Positions 6,505 through 13,046 of a stretch of DNA of 13,311 bases are shown one piece after another. Each line of letters opens with the position of its first letter. Position 1 is the stretch's first letter. The notes beneath the pieces are model-generated. The model worked only from the letters and a program-made list of their open reading frames with translations, was not told where the DNA came from and ran no database searches. The translations under genes and the position numbers were made by a program. This DNA comes from Clostridia bacterium (lineage in GTDB: Bacteria > Bacillota_A > Clostridia > Christensenellales > Borkfalkiaceae). Location: contig JAFQBR010000250.1 of the NCBI GenBank assembly GCA_017399665.1, forward strand, positions 1 to 13,311, in the 5' to 3' direction.

Positions 6505-7746
6505 TTATTTTACAAGAACTTTTTTAAGTTTTGCAAAACGGGGTAGACCGTCTTCTAAGGGTGCTTTGCAATCGCCTTGAATTAGGGGAAGAGCATATTT
6601 AACGAATTCATCTGAAACGTAAGTGCCGTTATTGATGATCCATTCTTGAGGAACAGTCTTTTCTGTGTTTGCAGCAAGTTCAAGGGGTAATAGCTTATAT
6701 TCGCATTTGTATTCTGCACCGGGTTGACGTTCGTAACAAACCATCTTGTCTGTTTCGCCGTTAACTGCAGCTTTAACAGCAGCGCGACCAGCAGCAAATG
6801 TTTCTTCAACGTCCACCTTAGAAGCAAGGTGAGCGCCACATCTTTGCATAAGGCTAAGTTCAATACCACGTGTCTTGTAACCGGTTTTTTCTTTTAATAG
6901 GTTAGCAAGTGTTGCAGCAACACCACCAAGTTGAGCGTGACCAAAGCTATCGCGACCAACGCTACCAACAAGTTCAACAATAAGCTTACCGTCTTTATCG
7001 CGGATACCTTCAGATACTACTGCGATACATTTGCCGTTGTTCTTAGCGCAAACTGCTTTAACGTCTTCAACAAAACGGTCAATGTCAAATGCTGTTTCAG
7101 GAAGATAAATAAGGTCAGCGCCAAGTCCCTTGTGTCCTGCAAGTGCAGCGGCAGCAGTAAGCCAACCAGCATTTCTACCCATAGCTTCAATAACACAAAT
7201 CATTGGGGTATCGTAAACCTTAGCGTCAAGGTTAACTTCCATAACGGTTGTTGCAATATATTTTGCAGCAGAAGCATAACCGGGGCAGTGGTCTGTGCCG
7301 TAAAGGTCGTTATCAATGGTTTTGGGAACGCCGATTACGTTGCAATCCCAACCAGATTTAGCCATATACTTAGAAATCTTGTTACATGTATCCATACTGT
7401 CGTTACCGCCGTTGTAGAAGAAGTAACGAATGTTGTATTTTTTGAATACTTCAACAATTCTCTTATAATCGGTGTCGTCAACAGCAGCGTCTTTAAGTTT
7501 ATAACGAACAGAGCCTAATGCAGAAGATGGTGTGTACTTTAAAAGTTCAAGTTCAGCCATATCTTCTTTGCCGATATCGTAAAATTCTTCGTGAAGAACG
7601 CCTCTGATACCGTGTGCAGCGCCGTAAACTGCTGTGATCTTTTCTTGGCCTAAAGCTTCAATAAATACGCCTGCAGCGCTTGCGTTAATAACTGAAGTAG
7701 GACCGCCTGATTGCGCAAACATACATGCGCCAACTAGATTTTTCAT
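6505..7746 (-). CDS. pfp: PPi-dependent-type phosphofructokinase (diphosphate--fructose-6-phosphate 1-phosphotransferase)
   Basis: A 413-residue protein, longer than PfkA as expected for this clade. It has SGGPTSVIN (13-21) at the N-terminus, NGGNDSMDT (112-120) where ATP enzymes have GGDGS, and PKTIDND (141-147) where ATP enzymes have PGTIDND. Lys142 in that motif is a hallmark of PPi-using enzymes, and Asp145 is the catalytic base. MGRNAGW (189-195) binds fructose 6-phosphate. The reaction is fructose 6-phosphate + PPi to fructose 1,6-bisphosphate + Pi. It is reversible, so it can serve glycolysis and gluconeogenesis. The phosphoryl donor is inferred from motifs, not shown. It is last in the operon begun by ATP-type pfkA, 54 bases after a lipoprotein gene with no terminator between. 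The start is ATG with GGAGGT eight bases upstream. Confidence 0.92.
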   Translation of the reverse strand: MKNLVGACMFAQSGGPTSVINASAAGVFIEALGQEKITAVYGAAHGIRGVLHEEFYDIGKEDMAELELLKYTPSSALGSVRYKLKDAAVDDTDYKRIVEVFKKYNIRYFFYNGGNDSMDTCNKISKYMAKSGWDCNVIGVPKTIDNDLYGTDHCPGYASAAKYIATTVMEVNLDAKVYDTPMICVIEAMGRNAGWLTAAAALAGHKGLGADLIYLPETAFDIDRFVEDVKAVCAKNNGKCIAVVSEGIRDKDGKLIVELVGSVGRDSFGHAQLGGVAATLANLLKEKTGYKTRGIELSLMQRCGAHLASKVDVEETFAAGRAAVKAAVNGETDKMVCYERQPGAEYKCEYKLLPLELAANTEKTVPQEWIINNGTYVSDEFVKYALPLIQGDCKAPLEDGLPRFAKLKKVLVK

Positions 7747-7800
7747 GGTGTTGTACCTCCATTTATCAAATGTAATATTTATATGATTTTTTATTTTTGT

Positions 7801-8247
7801 TTAATTTATTGATATACGTTGTGCGTTTTTTGGTTCAAAGCGCACAATAACTTTACCGTTTATTGCTTCGTTAACCGTTTCTATTGTGATTTTAACCTTT
7901 CGGTGTTTATTAAAATCAACGCCGTCAAAATATTTTTCTACTTCAGGCGAATAAACGCCCTCTTTTTCGTTTGCAATAAGTATCTTTTGTCCGTCTACCT
8001 CTAAGTAAAGATTAAACTCGCCTTTTTCAAGAGAAGTGGAATAATAAAGCACGCAGTTGTCATCACTTAGCTGGTTTGTTAAAGTAAAGGAGCGTGTTCC
8101 TCTAAGTGAGTAAAAACTTACCGCATGATAATTTGGTTTATTTACGTTTACAAAGCCTATTGCAATATAGCCTCCGCCACAAGCAGAAAGAGTTGCTAAA
8201 ACTATTAATAAAAGTGAGCTTAAAAAGGTTATAAATAATTTTTTCAT
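7801..8247 (-). CDS. Small lipoprotein, paralogue of the adjacent upstream lipoprotein
   Basis: A 148-residue protein. A signal peptide MKKLFITFLSSLLLIVLATL ends in the lipobox LSAC, with Cys23 as the predicted lipidated residue, so it should be anchored on the outer face of the membrane. The remainder looks beta-rich. Its C-terminal half shares the pattern G-x-x-N-x-Y-x-x-x-DG, then I-x-x-ETV-x-x-A-x-NG and a final F, with the neighbouring lipoprotein (8296-8757), so the two are probably tandem duplicates that have diverged. The ATG at 8245-8247 is chosen because it starts the signal peptide directly and has AAGAGA seven bases upstream. A TTG at 8269-8271 would add eight residues before the signal and has no ribosome binding site. 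No function is recognised. It lies between two phosphofructokinase genes. Confidence 0.85.
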   Translation of the reverse strand: MKKLFITFLSSLLLIVLATLSACGGGYIAIGFVNVNKPNYHAVSFYSLRGTRSFTLTNQLSDDNCVLYYSTSLEKGEFNLYLEVDGQKILIANEKEGVYSPEVEKYFDGVDFNKHRKVKITIETVNEAINGKVIVRFEPKNAQRISIN

Positions 8248-8295
8248 ACTTTTATCTCTTAAAAAAATCAACCATTGTTTGTGACTTCGCCTTTC

Positions 8296-8757
8296 CTAAA
8301 AAAACTTAATAATTTTAGAATTAAGCTTGTCCTTATTGAACGTGAATATAAACGCGCCGTTTGTTGCCACGTCGGAAACTGTTTCAAAAGAGAATCTAAT
8401 CAACACATCTTTTGGAATGGCGGGACCTTCGCCAGAAATCTCTTCGCCGCCTATTAGTTGAAAAAGTAAGTGGCGTTCTTCTTCTCCGTCTATTTGGTAA
8501 TAGACGTTAACCTTGCCTGAGGTAATGCTTCCTTTAAAATAAATTGGCGTATCTAGTTGATTGTTGTGTTTTATATAATCTAGCTGTTTACTACCATTAG
8601 TTGGACGAACGTATTCTCCAGATATAGACTGAAAACTGAAGGTTATAGTATCGGCAGTGCGACGAGAATAACCGCACTTTGTCATATTGCAAGAGGTGAA
8701 GAAAAATAAAAGAACGCAAATTGTTAAAATTGATATAAAACGGCGGTTGTTTTTCAT
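8296..8757 (-). CDS. Small lipoprotein, first of a tandem pair
   Basis: A 153-residue protein. An Arg/Lys-rich n-region (MKNNRR), a hydrophobic core (ISILTICVLLFFF) and the lipobox FTSC give a lipidated Cys23, the same position as in its neighbour. The C-terminal half carries GKVNVYYQIDG (79-89) and FSFETVSDVATNGAFIFTF (121-139), matching the sister lipoprotein. A further Cys28 is unpaired in the mature part. The ATG lies three bases after the pfkA stop, and no good Shine-Dalgarno is visible in the short sequence ahead of it, so translation probably depends on ribosomes finishing pfkA. I do not recognise a family; a beta-sandwich surface domain is a guess from the alternating hydrophobic pattern. 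Confidence 0.85.
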   Translation of the reverse strand: MKNNRRFISILTICVLLFFFTSCNMTKCGYSRRTADTITFSFQSISGEYVRPTNGSKQLDYIKHNNQLDTPIYFKGSITSGKVNVYYQIDGEEERHLLFQLIGGEEISGEGPAIPKDVLIRFSFETVSDVATNGAFIFTFNKDKLNSKIIKFF

Positions 8758-8760
8758 TTT

Positions 8761-9723
8761 TTACAAGCTTAAAATATGCGCTACGTTGTAAAGATCTTTA
8801 TCGAAAGAATGCTTTTCAGCAAGCGCTTCAGCTATATCGCGGTCAATAATTTTGTTATCTTTAATGCCGATAACGCGGTTAGATTTGCCTTCTAAAATAA
8901 GGTCGACTGCGCGAACTGCAAATTTTGCAGCTAAAACTCTGTCTGCCATAGTGGGTGAGCCACCGCGCTGAATATGACCTAAGGTAGTTGTCTTAACTGA
9001 AATGCCAGTTTTTTCTTTTATTTTAGCGCAAATTTCATCCTTATTACCAGCGCCCTCTGCCAAAACTATCATGTTAGAGGTTTTACCGCGCTTTTGGCTG
9101 AACTTAATTGAAGATGCAATTTCATCTAAATCATAAGGCACTTCAGGAACTAAAACGTACTCAACACCACCGGCAACCGCTGCGTATAAGGCAATATCAC
9201 CGCAGTTTCTGCCCATAACCTCTAAAAGGCTAACTCTATCGTGCGAACTCATAGTGTCGCGTAGGGCGTTAATTGCCCAAAGTACGGTGTTAACTGCAGA
9301 ATCAAATCCTAAAGTATAGTCGGTGTAGGCAAGGTCATTGTCAATCGTTCCGGGAATGCCGATAACGTTAATACCGCAGTTTTCGCATAAAGCCTTTGCC
9401 CCGCGGAAAGATCCGTCGCCACCAATAACAATAAGGTTATCAATTCCGTAAGCTTTTAAAGTATCTGCCGCTTGGTGTTGCCATTCAACATCTTTAAATT
9501 CGGGGCATCTTGCCGAACGTAAAATAGTACCGCCTCTTTGAACTATGCCAGAAACAGAACGGTTATTCATATAATTAAGGTTGTTATCAATTAAACCCTT
9601 ATAGCCTCTTTCTACACCGTAAACGTCCAAGTCCTTGTATATAGCGTAACGTACGCATGCGCGTAGGCAAGCGTTCATTCCGGGTGAGTCTCCACCGCTG
9701 GTAAGTATTGCAATTTTTGCCAT
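8761..9723 (-). CDS. pfkA: ATP-dependent 6-phosphofructokinase
   Basis: A 320-residue protein, standard for bacterial PfkA. TSGGDSPGMNA (8-18) is the nucleotide-binding loop. GGDGS (101-105) with Gly104 is the ATP-type signature. PGTIDND (124-130) holds Gly125 in place of the Lys found in PPi enzymes, and Asp128 is the catalytic base. MGRNCGD (170-176) and HIQRGGSPTMADR (250-262) bind fructose 6-phosphate and match the PROSITE-type PFK signature. It catalyses the committed step of glycolysis: fructose 6-phosphate + ATP to fructose 1,6-bisphosphate + ADP. In well-studied PfkA enzymes ADP and PEP act allosterically. The start is ATG with TGAGG seven bases upstream. It is first in the four-gene operon. 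Often pfkA is followed by pyk; no pyk follows here. Confidence 0.97.
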   Translation of the reverse strand: MAKIAILTSGGDSPGMNACLRACVRYAIYKDLDVYGVERGYKGLIDNNLNYMNNRSVSGIVQRGGTILRSARCPEFKDVEWQHQAADTLKAYGIDNLIVIGGDGSFRGAKALCENCGINVIGIPGTIDNDLAYTDYTLGFDSAVNTVLWAINALRDTMSSHDRVSLLEVMGRNCGDIALYAAVAGGVEYVLVPEVPYDLDEIASSIKFSQKRGKTSNMIVLAEGAGNKDEICAKIKEKTGISVKTTTLGHIQRGGSPTMADRVLAAKFAVRAVDLILEGKSNRVIGIKDNKIIDRDIAEALAEKHSFDKDLYNVAHILSL

Positions 9724-9791
9724 ATTTGTACCTCAATGTTAACTAAAAAATAATTGTTGGCAAAATAAGTGTTTATTTAAAAATAAACAAA

Positions 9792-9808
9792 CCACCAAAT
9801 TCCACCAA
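9792..9808 (-). repeat. TTGGTGG direct repeat next to the pfkA promoter
   Basis: Read on the minus strand, TTGGTGG occurs twice with a 10-base period (9808-9802 and 9798-9792), directly downstream of the -10. One helical turn between copies is the spacing expected for a protein bound to one face of DNA. It could also act in the leader RNA. Confidence 0.4.
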
Positions 9809-9812
9809 CTAC

Positions 9813-9841
9813 ATTATACCAAATAATTAACTAAATATCTA
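9813..9841 (-). promoter_or_regulatory. Promoter of the pfkA operon
   Basis: On the minus strand, TAGATA (9841-9836, four of six to TTGACA), a 17-base spacer and a perfect TATAAT (9818-9813) with TGG in front, an extended -10. Transcription would start near 9806, leaving a leader of about 83 bases that contains the palindrome GTTTATTT/AAATAAAC (9771-9788). Confidence 0.7.
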
Positions 9842-9983
9842 CTGTTTTTTGCAAAAATTATAAGTTTTTATACTTCAATTTTATCCTTGACGCGCTTTTG
9901 CAGGTGTTTTTAACGAATTCTATTTGCTAAATTATCGCCTTTAGCGCAAATCTTTATTATTTGACGCGTTTAAGTAAACGAAA

Positions 9984-10007
9984 AAAGGCGGAAGATTTTC
10001 CGCCTTT
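9984..10007 (-). terminator. Terminator of the lepA-hemW-acetyltransferase-M50 transcript
   Basis: A 10-bp stem, AAAGGCGGAA (9984-9993) with TTCCGCCTTT (9998-10007), loop GATT. On the minus strand it is followed by six T (9986-9981). It lies about 38 bases past the M50 stop. A second copy of the upstream arm sits at 10021-10030. Confidence 0.88.
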
Positions 10008-10040
10008 AATATTATATATTTTCCGCCTTTAATATTATAT
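9995..10040. repeat. Perfect 23-bp tandem duplication covering one terminator arm
   Basis: The unit ATTTTCCGCCTTTAATATTA + TAT occupies 9995-10017 and 10018-10040 without mismatch. It contains the TTCCGCCTTT arm of the terminator, so the transcript carries two copies of that arm but only one partner. Confidence 0.9.
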
Positions 10041-10044
10041 AATA

Positions 10045-11202
10045 TTAATTATTGATTGTTTGATTGCGGTTGTTATAAGCTTCACGGGCAATGCCAATAA
10101 GCTTGCGCTCTTGCTCTAGCTCTTGTGGGTAGGGGAATTTTTTTGCAAACTTTTCAAATAGGTCAAGGTGCTTGTTTGCCTTTTTCTCATCACCGTAGCA
10201 AAGCAGGGTAACTGTGTAAAGAATTCTTTGAACGGATATGTTTTTTTGCATTGCCTTTGCAAATTTTTCTTGCTTTTTAAATCTAGCCTTTATGCTTTCT
10301 GTATTGTCCCATCCGTGAACAGTATCAAGGTAAATTACTTCAAGGGGAAGTAGGTTTTTGTAAATTCCAAGAAGGGTGGGCGCTTTAGCTAAAATTTCTC
10401 GCATTAAAATATGCGCGTTGTAAAAATCACCCTCCTCCATAAGTCGTGAGCTTTTTAACACGGCAATAGTGGAAACAATTGGATTGTTAAGCGCTTCGCC
10501 ATCTGGAATTTCAAACCACTCGCTTGGCATTTCGCTTATTTTTTCATTACGTGACTGCGCTTCTGCAATAACAAGTTGGTGGTAAAATGCAGTTAAAGCA
10601 TCCTTGCTTTTTGCAATATCTTTAATATTTTGTCCGTCGTTTTGAATAAGGGCAGTGCGCAATGGAATACCGTTATTTATTGCCAAAATTAAAGCGAAAG
10701 TTAAAATAATACCTAAAATAGCAAGCGCAAAAGCGTTTGAATTAAAGAAAATAATTAAAACGCCACATATAAGCGCGGTAATCAAGTTAAATAACGTTCC
10801 GCCCAAGTTATAAAGTTTATAGGGGAAATCTCCATTTTCGTTTTTTACAGGCGGGAGCATTAAGCATTGCCCCATAGTGCCGGGAACAGAAAACTTTTTT
10901 ACTTTAACTTTGCCCTCTGTTTTTACAAAGCAAAGCGAAAAAATTCTAAAAGAAGAAAATTTATATTTGCTAATAAGTCCGCAAACAAGGTGGCCGGCTT
11001 CGTGTAGTATCGTGTTTACTATAATGGAAACAACTATAAGCGCAAACACAAGTAAACCAAGCAAAAGTCTGCCAATAGGTCGATTATCAAATGCTTCAAT
11101 AAATAAATCGACCAGCGGAACTATAAATAGAACACAGCAAATACCTAAAATAAAGGTTAGAATAAAAACAAGAGCTTTGGTAAAACCGCCTTCTTTTTTC
11201 AT
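10045..11202 (-). CDS. M50-like membrane metalloprotease with C-terminal helical domain
   Basis: A 385-residue protein from ATG at 11200-11202, chosen because AAAGGAGA lies five bases upstream. The frame extends upstream but without a ribosome binding site. The zinc motif HEAGH (67-71) lies at the end of a membrane helix (about 45-71). LGGTLFN follows at the start of a third helix (about 131-153). Helix four ends in NNGIP, with NDG at about 188-190, the counterpart of the M50 N-x-x-P...DG motif that supplies the third zinc ligand. This arrangement points to a site-2-protease-type intramembrane peptidase. Residues ~190-385 are soluble, helical and charged, with a repeat-like rhythm that may be TPR-like. 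The substrate is unknown; such proteases often cut anti-sigma factors or signal-peptide remnants. It is last in the lepA-hemW transcript. Confidence 0.85.
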   Translation of the reverse strand: MKKEGGFTKALVFILTFILGICCVLFIVPLVDLFIEAFDNRPIGRLLLGLLVFALIVVSIIVNTILHEAGHLVCGLISKYKFSSFRIFSLCFVKTEGKVKVKKFSVPGTMGQCLMLPPVKNENGDFPYKLYNLGGTLFNLITALICGVLIIFFNSNAFALAILGIILTFALILAINNGIPLRTALIQNDGQNIKDIAKSKDALTAFYHQLVIAEAQSRNEKISEMPSEWFEIPDGEALNNPIVSTIAVLKSSRLMEEGDFYNAHILMREILAKAPTLLGIYKNLLPLEVIYLDTVHGWDNTESIKARFKKQEKFAKAMQKNISVQRILYTVTLLCYGDEKKANKHLDLFEKFAKKFPYPQELEQERKLIGIAREAYNNRNQTINN

Positions 11203-11259
11203 AAAAATCTCCTTTAAACAAGGCATGCAAAAAATAAACTGCAAGCCTATTGCATAAGT

Positions 11260-11862
11260 TTACAGATCTATTTTCTTATCTTTAAAATAGAACTCTTTGT
11301 CCTTTTCGCCAATGGGGCGAAGAACCTTGCAAGGGTTACCCACAGCAACTACGTTTGCAGGGATATTTTTTGTTACAACACTGCCTGCGCCAATAACGCT
11401 ATTATCTCCAATTTCAACGCCGGGAAGAACTATAACGCCTGCGCCAAGCCAAACGCATTTACCAATTTTTATGGGTGCGTTATATTGGTAAGCTTGCTCC
11501 CTTAAAGAGGGCAAAATGGGGTGGCTTGCCGTAGCTAATATTACGTTAGGTCCAAATTTTGTGCAATCGCCAACGTAAATATGGGTATCATCTACCAAAG
11601 TTAAGTTGAAATTGCAGTAAACGTTTTTACCAAAGTGGCAATGCTTGCCAGCCCAATTAGCGTGTAGGGGTGGTTCTATATAACAGTTTTCGCCAATTTC
11701 TGCAAACATTTCTTTAAGCAGTTTTTCGCGTTTTTTAAGCTCGGTTGGGCGTGTTAAGTTAAAATCGTAAAGTTTGTTAAGGCAAGCAAGCTGTTCTTGC
11801 ATTAGGCTTTCATCAGTTGGCAGATACAACTCTTGGTTGTGCATTTTTTCTTTTTGACTCAT
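11260..11862 (-). CDS. Sugar O-acetyltransferase of the LacA/Maa family (left-handed beta-helix)
   Basis: A 200-residue protein, usual for maltose/galactoside acetyltransferases. The N-terminal helical part (1-60) is the maltose-acetyltransferase domain. Hexapeptide repeats follow from about 70 to 178. CNFNLTLVDD (83-92) and the catalytic His114 in ATASHP are diagnostic. A loop at 120-130 and VGNPCKVLRPI at 174-184 close the coil. The family moves acetyl from acetyl-CoA to a sugar hydroxyl, as a trimer in the cytosol; the true acceptor is unclear. The hemW stop lies eight bases upstream and AGGAAA overlaps it, so the two genes are probably coupled. Confidence 0.93.
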   Translation of the reverse strand: MSQKEKMHNQELYLPTDESLMQEQLACLNKLYDFNLTRPTELKKREKLLKEMFAEIGENCYIEPPLHANWAGKHCHFGKNVYCNFNLTLVDDTHIYVGDCTKFGPNVILATASHPILPSLREQAYQYNAPIKIGKCVWLGAGVIVLPGVEIGDNSVIGAGSVVTKNIPANVVAVGNPCKVLRPIGEKDKEFYFKDKKIDL

Positions 11863-11870
11863 AAGATTTC

Positions 11871-12980
11871 CTATTTTAAAAAGTTAATTATGATGTGATT
11901 TTGAACGTATAAATAGTCGTCCTTAATGCGTACGCTAAATTTGTCAATGTCAAGATAATCGCCTTCCTTGGCGACTTCTTGTTTATAATCGTTTAAAAAA
12001 TCGCTACCGAATTGTTGTTTATAATCAGCTAAATTTATACCCGCGCTAGTGCGAAGAGCAAGCATAATATATTCATTTTTAATCTCTTCGCCCTCAATGT
12101 TTTCTGTAAAAATTTCGGCGTAGCAGTTGTTTAGTAGGCAGTGAATATATTCATCAAGCTTTTCTGTGTTTGTAAAGCGTCGGTTGTTTATGCAAGAGGA
12201 TGCAGAAACGCCAAAACCAATATATTCGCCACGCTTCCAATAGTTAAGGTTGTGCTTAGATTCATAGCCTACTTTTGCAAAGTTAGAAACCTCGTATCTT
12301 TCAAAGCCGTTAGCTTGAAGATAGGTTCTTGCAAAATCGTAAAGCTCGGTTGTTTCGTCTTCGCTGGGTAGTTCGCCGTTTAGGTAGGTTGTAAACATTG
12401 GCGTACCTTCTTCAGGGGTTAGCGCGTAAACTGAAATATGCTTTGCGCCACCTAAAATAGCAAGGTCAATAGTTTTGCGTACCTCGTCAATCTTTTGCTC
12501 CTTTAAGCCTATCATTACGTCAACGCTTAAATTTTTGCCCTTTAGTAGCTCGCAAGCAAGCTTAAATTCTTCTGCCGTGTGAATTCTGTTAAGTTCTTTT
12601 AGTCTTTGATCGCAAGCAGACTGCAAGCCAATACTGAAACGGTTAATGCCAACCGCATTATATATTTCAACCTTTTCCTTTGTTAAAGTACCGGGATTTA
12701 CCTCCAAGGTGATTTCTGCATCAGGTGTAAGGTTAAAGCATTTTTTAATATGATTTGTAATTGCGCCAATAAATTTCGCATCTACAAAGGAAGGTGTGCC
12801 ACCGCCAAAGTAAAGGGTGTTAAAGGTCATGCCTTTAAGTTCTTCAGCCCTTGAATCAATCTCTTTAATAAGGCAAGCAAAGTATGCCTCTGCTTTGCCT
12901 ATTTCTTTTGGAAATGATGCAAAATCGCAATAAGTACACTTTTGCTTGCAAAATGGAACGTGAACGTAAATTCCAGCCAT
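11871..12980 (-). CDS. hemW: HemW, radical SAM heme chaperone (coproporphyrinogen III oxidase-like)
   Basis: A 369-residue protein from ATG at 12978-12980. AGGTGA sits four bases upstream, and MAGIYVHVPFC is the conserved N-terminus. An in-frame ATG 63 bases upstream would add residues not seen in the family. Cys11, Cys15 and Cys18 (CKQKCTYCDF) bind the 4Fe-4S cluster, and the next position is Phe as in HemW, where true HemN has a further Cys. GGGTPS (59-64) binds SAM. The C-terminal part holds the HemW-type domain with YEVSNFA and HNLNYWKRGEYIGFG. HemW binds and delivers heme rather than making porphyrin; some relatives remain annotated as HemN. It follows lepA by 66 bases, the common Firmicutes order, but hrcA does not follow. 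Confidence 0.94.
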   Translation of the reverse strand: MAGIYVHVPFCKQKCTYCDFASFPKEIGKAEAYFACLIKEIDSRAEELKGMTFNTLYFGGGTPSFVDAKFIGAITNHIKKCFNLTPDAEITLEVNPGTLTKEKVEIYNAVGINRFSIGLQSACDQRLKELNRIHTAEEFKLACELLKGKNLSVDVMIGLKEQKIDEVRKTIDLAILGGAKHISVYALTPEEGTPMFTTYLNGELPSEDETTELYDFARTYLQANGFERYEVSNFAKVGYESKHNLNYWKRGEYIGFGVSASSCINNRRFTNTEKLDEYIHCLLNNCYAEIFTENIEGEEIKNEYIMLALRTSAGINLADYKQQFGSDFLNDYKQEVAKEGDYLDIDKFSVRIKDDYLYVQNHIIINFLK

Positions 12981-13046
12981 AAAATCACCTGTAATAGTCG
13001 ATAATCGTGTTATAGCCCCACTTTTATTGGGGAATATTAACAAAAA

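Larger units (their letters stand above)
9724..10044. other. Intergenic region between pfkA and the M50 gene (321 bases)
   Basis: It holds the pfkA leader and promoter, the TTGGTGG repeat, a stretch of about 120 bases (9842-9960) where I see no gene, the palindrome CGTTTA-AG-TAAACG (9967-9980), two copies of TTGACGCG (9887-9894, 9961-9968), and the terminator with its 23-bp duplication. No reading frame with a ribosome binding site was found on either strand. Confidence 0.7.

Noticed and set aside
6931..7518. A 195-codon open frame on the plus strand, antisense to the PPi-type phosphofructokinase gene
   Set aside because: It lies wholly within a gene with all active-site motifs intact. Its translation is rich in Asn, Cys, Val and Phe as expected of an opposite-strand shadow, and no ribosome binding site precedes it.
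8252..8275. A seven-codon minus-strand frame (MVDFFKR) just before the second lipoprotein gene
   Set aside because: It could act as a coupling leader peptide, since it stops four bases before the real ATG. But the ribosome binding site ahead of it is poor and nothing else supports it.
11221..11248. Imperfect inverted repeat AGGCATGC/GCAAGCCT between the acetyltransferase and M50 genes
   Set aside because: It has one mismatch in eight, a 12-base loop, and no T-run at the proper side. It is too weak to call a terminator or regulatory site.
10877..11257. A 126-codon plus-strand frame over the start of the M50 gene
   Set aside because: It is antisense to the membrane and HEAGH-coding part of the protease and has no start signals.
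13016..13032. Hairpin CCCCA/TGGGG between lepA and hemW
   Set aside because: The stem is only five base pairs and no T-run follows on the minus strand, so it is not a terminator. The two genes are probably co-transcribed.
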